DNA from: Numida meleagris
Taxonomy: Eukaryota > Chordata > Aves > Galliformes > Numididae
Direction: 5' to 3'
Assembly: GCF_002078875.1 (NCBI RefSeq)
Contig: NC_034420.1
Span: 3,099,814 to 3,163,813, forward strand
Length of the DNA: 64,000 nucleotides
Shown here: positions 60,600-64,000 of the stretch, piece by piece
Numbering within the stretch: position 1 is the first letter of the stretch
How the letters are laid out: every line of letters begins with the position of its first letter
Notes under the pieces: model-generated
Told to the model about the DNA's origin: nothing
Database searches by the model: none
The model's input: the letters and a program-made list of their open reading frames with translations, nothing else
Program-made: the position numbers and the translations under genes

Positions 60600-63591
60600 C
60601 AGGACATTATGTCAGTATCTCTTGAGGTTCTGTTTAAATTTCTCCCAGCCTCATATTCCCAGAGTAGCTGTGAAATGGAGAGGGTTTAGACACATTCTTC
60701 CTTTGTTCTGTCATTCAAACTAAATCACATTTTGCTTAAACATAGTTAAGGACAGACATGATTCCTGGCAAATACAAAGCTTTTCAGAGAGCAAATGGAA
60801 TATACTGAGGGTAACAACTGTGGTCCTTAGATAAGTCTGTTTTGGCAAAGGACCAAAGAAGGCAAAAAAAATCCCTAACAACAAAGCCATGCTTCCCTTC
60901 ACTTCAGCAGCAGTAGTTAGTCAAAGGGGTTTCCAAACTTGTAGACTGAGAGAATTTGTGCTAAATCAATAATTGCCATTATGCCTCCCAGCTCCAATGA
61001 CATGGAAGCATGCACACATTTTTAATTTATACCAAGAGAACAGGCATGACAGCTTGAGCTGTCCCAGAGCAAAGGAGGAAGAAGGCTAATATGTTAGCTG
61101 TGCTTCAGTGACGCAGCAGAACAGGTCAGAAAAACAAAAAATAATAAAAAAGAAGAACTTCAATTGGTAGTACAGCTATGGCTGCAAGGAGAGCATGGCA
61201 CCTTCCAGAGGGACTATCATGGCATTTCCAAAATGAAATTTCCTCAACATTTCAATTTCAGGGAAAATGAGAAATATATCCACACCTCAACCACTTCGTT
61301 CCTCACACACAACATATTCACTCAGCCCTGAGTTACTTCACTGATGCATTCAGCAGTCCAGCCCATCGCGGTAGATATCACAGACAATTGATTGGAAATA
61401 TTCTTTCCATTTCTTTTATCTCGTTATTAAGTTGATCTAATAACATATATCTACCTCATACTTTGCCATGCCAAGAATCCATTTATCTCAAAATAAGCTT
61501 TAACGTCTTGGCAAATGGTTATTTTATGACAAGCTGTCTTTAGCTTGGTGTAGACATTATGATGAAGCAAAGGCACCTCCAGTCAATCATCTGCTCTCTA
61601 AAGGCATTAGCCTTGTACTACTATTTGCATCCTCTACATTCTTGAGGTGTAGGTAAATTAATTTATGCAGCTGAACTTCTCAAAAAGCAGCAGGAGAGAT
61701 TATGTACTTATTCATTTTGAAAAGCTGTAACAACTTGTTCTAGTTCAGAAAAAAAATGTGGTGAAGGCAGTAAGATGTACAGAAATGAAGTCCGTTGGGA
61801 TATGGAAGCACAGGTCATACTGCTTGACAGATCTTCTTTTGCTTTCACTAGCCCTCCTTCCTGTAGGCACAAAATATGTGCTGGAACATTTGAACAAACG
61901 GTTACAAAAGGTTACACGTAAATCCAGAACTGAGCCAAACATAGCTGCTGCAACTCAAGCTTTTGTTACCTTTGAAAGAACATGTCTAATCTATTTTGTC
62001 AATTTTAGAAAACAGTTTCAGAGTAAAAAATTGAAATGTTTCATTTCAGCTTAAAAAAAAAATCCTATATATTTTTGATTTGAAAACTGCAGTATCTGTC
62101 TGCTTTTGTGAATAGGTTTACATCCCTTTCCGATTACATTTTCAGCAGATAACTGCAAGCACATGTGCTGTCATGTCTGTTAACAGCTTGATTCTGATAG
62201 AAACTAAATGACAAATCCAATAGATGGAAAGCCATCCATGACTTTCCAAAAACTTCAGGTTAGCAGACTGCCATTTGAAGAAGCGTCATAAATATTCTGC
62301 GAAGAGTTCTGAGACCTATGATACAGAGAGTAATAATTTGGTTATAATGCTGAATCTTTACACACCTGTGAAGTTTGCTTTTGATATTGTTCTTTTTTTT
62401 TTTTTTTGATTTGTCATGGCTTTATGAAATTTCCACAAAAAAATATCACCTATATTCATGTTTAAGATCAATCAGCCCAACACAGTAGGGACAGTATTCT
62501 GGAATTAGCAGATAAACCACATGTACAGCTGCAGTGCAACCAAAACAGAGTCTGTAAAGTATCCCCAGGTGAAATCTGCTCATTCAAGCAAATCACCAAT
62601 GTTTACAAATACTCAGCATTTGGAAGCTGAGAGTCATTCCGGAAAAAGAATCAGTAACTAAAAGGGTAGATTCATAATAAATATTATTTAATCCAATTTA
62701 TCCACGATCCTTTTGAAGTATGTGCTCTTCTTAACTATATTCCTCCAGGAAAATACATCATCGAGGGAAGAAAACCTGTCTCAGCTAACTAAATGACAGT
62801 TTGCTGTTCTGAACAAAGCTAGGGTTTTCTGATAAAATAGCAAGTCTGCAGTTTTTCTCTTAATGAAATTATTTTTTTCTGCCTACATGATACAAAAGGC
62901 ACTACCACGAAAAGCCTTCATATATAGAGGTACCCTTTACTCTTTTGATTCAATTTATCGTAAAGCCTTGCTAATCTTTTAAAAAAATATATTAACTTTT
63001 TAAATTAAATTTTATTTTTAAACACAAGAACTCTGATCACTGAATTTCAGATTGCTTTGGAAACAATAAGAGAAATGCCAAAAGAAAAGAGTGTTTTTTG
63101 CTAGTTGACAGATGCACAGTGTTGGTGCCATCAGGCTGCCTGAAATACCATTTCTTGCAGCAGCAAGTGACAGAATATACATCAGTCTGCTGCTAGATTT
63201 GGAAAGTGGAAAACAACTGGTCAGGCACTAGATACAGCTGGCTGAGAATCCAGCACCCATTTCCACACAGCCCATTCATGTCTTAGATCAGCTGGATCGT
63301 GGACTGAGGATAGTTTTCCCTACTTTGTCTTCTATGTGCACTTTCAGGTACTCCACAACACAGAGGTACTCGGTGGGAGTTCAAAAGTCACCTGTATGAT
63401 CAGAAGGCTACTGCTCACTTCCATGATCTGTGAAATAGTTCTCCACCTGCTGCAGCTAAAAGGGAGTGGGATGCTTGCCCAGAATAGTGGCCAGAGTTAA
63501 GAGCTGTGTTCCTTATCAACACCACAAACATCGTTACTTCTATATAAAAGCAGCCATTCCCCCGGCAATCATTCACACTCCATACGTTTCA
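60600..63591. other. Flank upstream of KCNIP1, no gene seen
   Basis: AT-rich, with a poly(T) run at 62.39 kb. A 98-codon plus-strand frame at 61758-62054 is unrecognised and does not begin with ATG-context evidence. Confidence 0.65.
62393..62407. repeat. Poly(T) tract
   Basis: Fifteen T in a row. It could be an antisense poly(A) tail, but no processed sequence is recognisable beside it. Confidence 0.8.
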
Positions 63592-63711
63592 AGACAGGTG
63601 TTCAAGTAGCATTTGGACAAAGCTCGTAGATACGTGGCTTAACTCAGGTTGCCCTGTGTGGAGTCTGGAGTTGGGACTTTGTGGGTCCCTTCAAACTCTG
63701 GATATTCTGGT
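63592..63711 (+). mobile_element. Old CR1 LINE 3' fragment
   Basis: A diverged copy with gacaggtgttcaagtagcat near the start and gtgggtcccttcaaactc plus ggatattctgg at the end. This matches CR1 subfamilies ending in an 'actcaggatattctatg' type terminus. Boundaries are approximate. Confidence 0.75.
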
Positions 63712-64000
63712 TTGCAAAGCCCTAACACGGTCATTGAGAGAATGCTGCTCTTCACATTAGCTTGTACTCATCATGTGAGAACATATTATCTTAATGTGAA
63801 CTTTGCACACTTGTCCAGAAACAACTAGATTACATTACGGTAGGTGAGGAATCAGTTCAAGACAGTTTTCATGCTTAAGGACCTTGTGAATCAGAGCAGT
63901 ATGCTAGGGAAAACTGCTAAGAATGCTGAACATTGCTGTGCCTTGTGTGGAATTTCTGCCACTGTTTTATTCTATCTCAAAATAATCAAATGAAGTGATC
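63712..64000. other. Right edge of window, nothing recognised
   Basis: Unremarkable AT-rich sequence after the last CR1 fragment. Confidence 0.6.

Noticed and set aside
62393..62407. Poly(T) run as a possible antisense retropseudogene tail
   Set aside because: No coding-like or known processed sequence lies next to it and no flanking duplication is visible.
55756..64000. First exon of LCP2, the next gene on this side in mammals
   Set aside because: No plus-strand sequence resembling the LCP2 N-terminus was found; the gene probably starts beyond the right edge.
1..64000. CRISPR arrays, bacterial operons, tRNA or rRNA genes, retroviral LTR or gene remains
   Set aside because: None seen: no spaced direct-repeat array, no cloverleaf or rRNA sequence recognised, and no paired LTRs or retroviral coding motifs noticed. 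The only mobile-element debris recognised is CR1 LINE.

Overview
This is vertebrate, almost certainly avian, nuclear DNA. It is intron-rich and mostly AT-rich, with no bacterial-style gene packing. The clade marker is CR1 LINE debris: several copies carry the typical CR1 3' end (a run like 'ggtcccttccaaccca' followed by 'tctatgattcta'). The protein sequences and gene order fit a galliform such as chicken, in the region orthologous to human 5q35. The species and chromosome are inference.

Two genes are supported, both for accessory subunits of potassium channels. (1) KCNIP1 (Kv4 channel-interacting protein 1) is on the minus strand. Only its distal first coding exon is in the window (54416-54503; 29 residues, then a phase-1 donor). 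That exon lies at the edge of a CpG-rich promoter region (about 54.3-55.65 kb). Everything from 54415 down to position 1 is its first intron, which runs off the left edge. (2) KCNMB1 (BK channel beta-1 subunit) is on the plus strand, nested antisense inside that intron. It has three coding exons (24547-24683, 25746-25941, 26559-26828) that join in frame to a complete 200-residue protein. Its 5' untranslated exon and promoter are not located; a splice acceptor at 24509-24510 suggests they lie further left.

The rest is non-coding. Bases 1-24.5 kb and 26.9-54.4 kb are KCNIP1 intron with CR1 fragments, microsatellites, a G-rich minisatellite (23130-23202), an AT-only tract (about 34.85-34.93 kb) and low-complexity tracts. 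Bases 55.7-64 kb are the flank upstream of KCNIP1, with further CR1 pieces and no recognisable exon. The many other open frames are short, use non-ATG starts or match nothing I recognise, and I treat them as chance.

The two genes act on different channels. KCNIP1 modulates A-type Kv4 current. KCNMB1 raises the calcium sensitivity of BK channels, classically in smooth muscle. Their opposite-strand nesting is the main biological theme. I found no new system (no CRISPR, no mobile gene cassette, no RNA gene).
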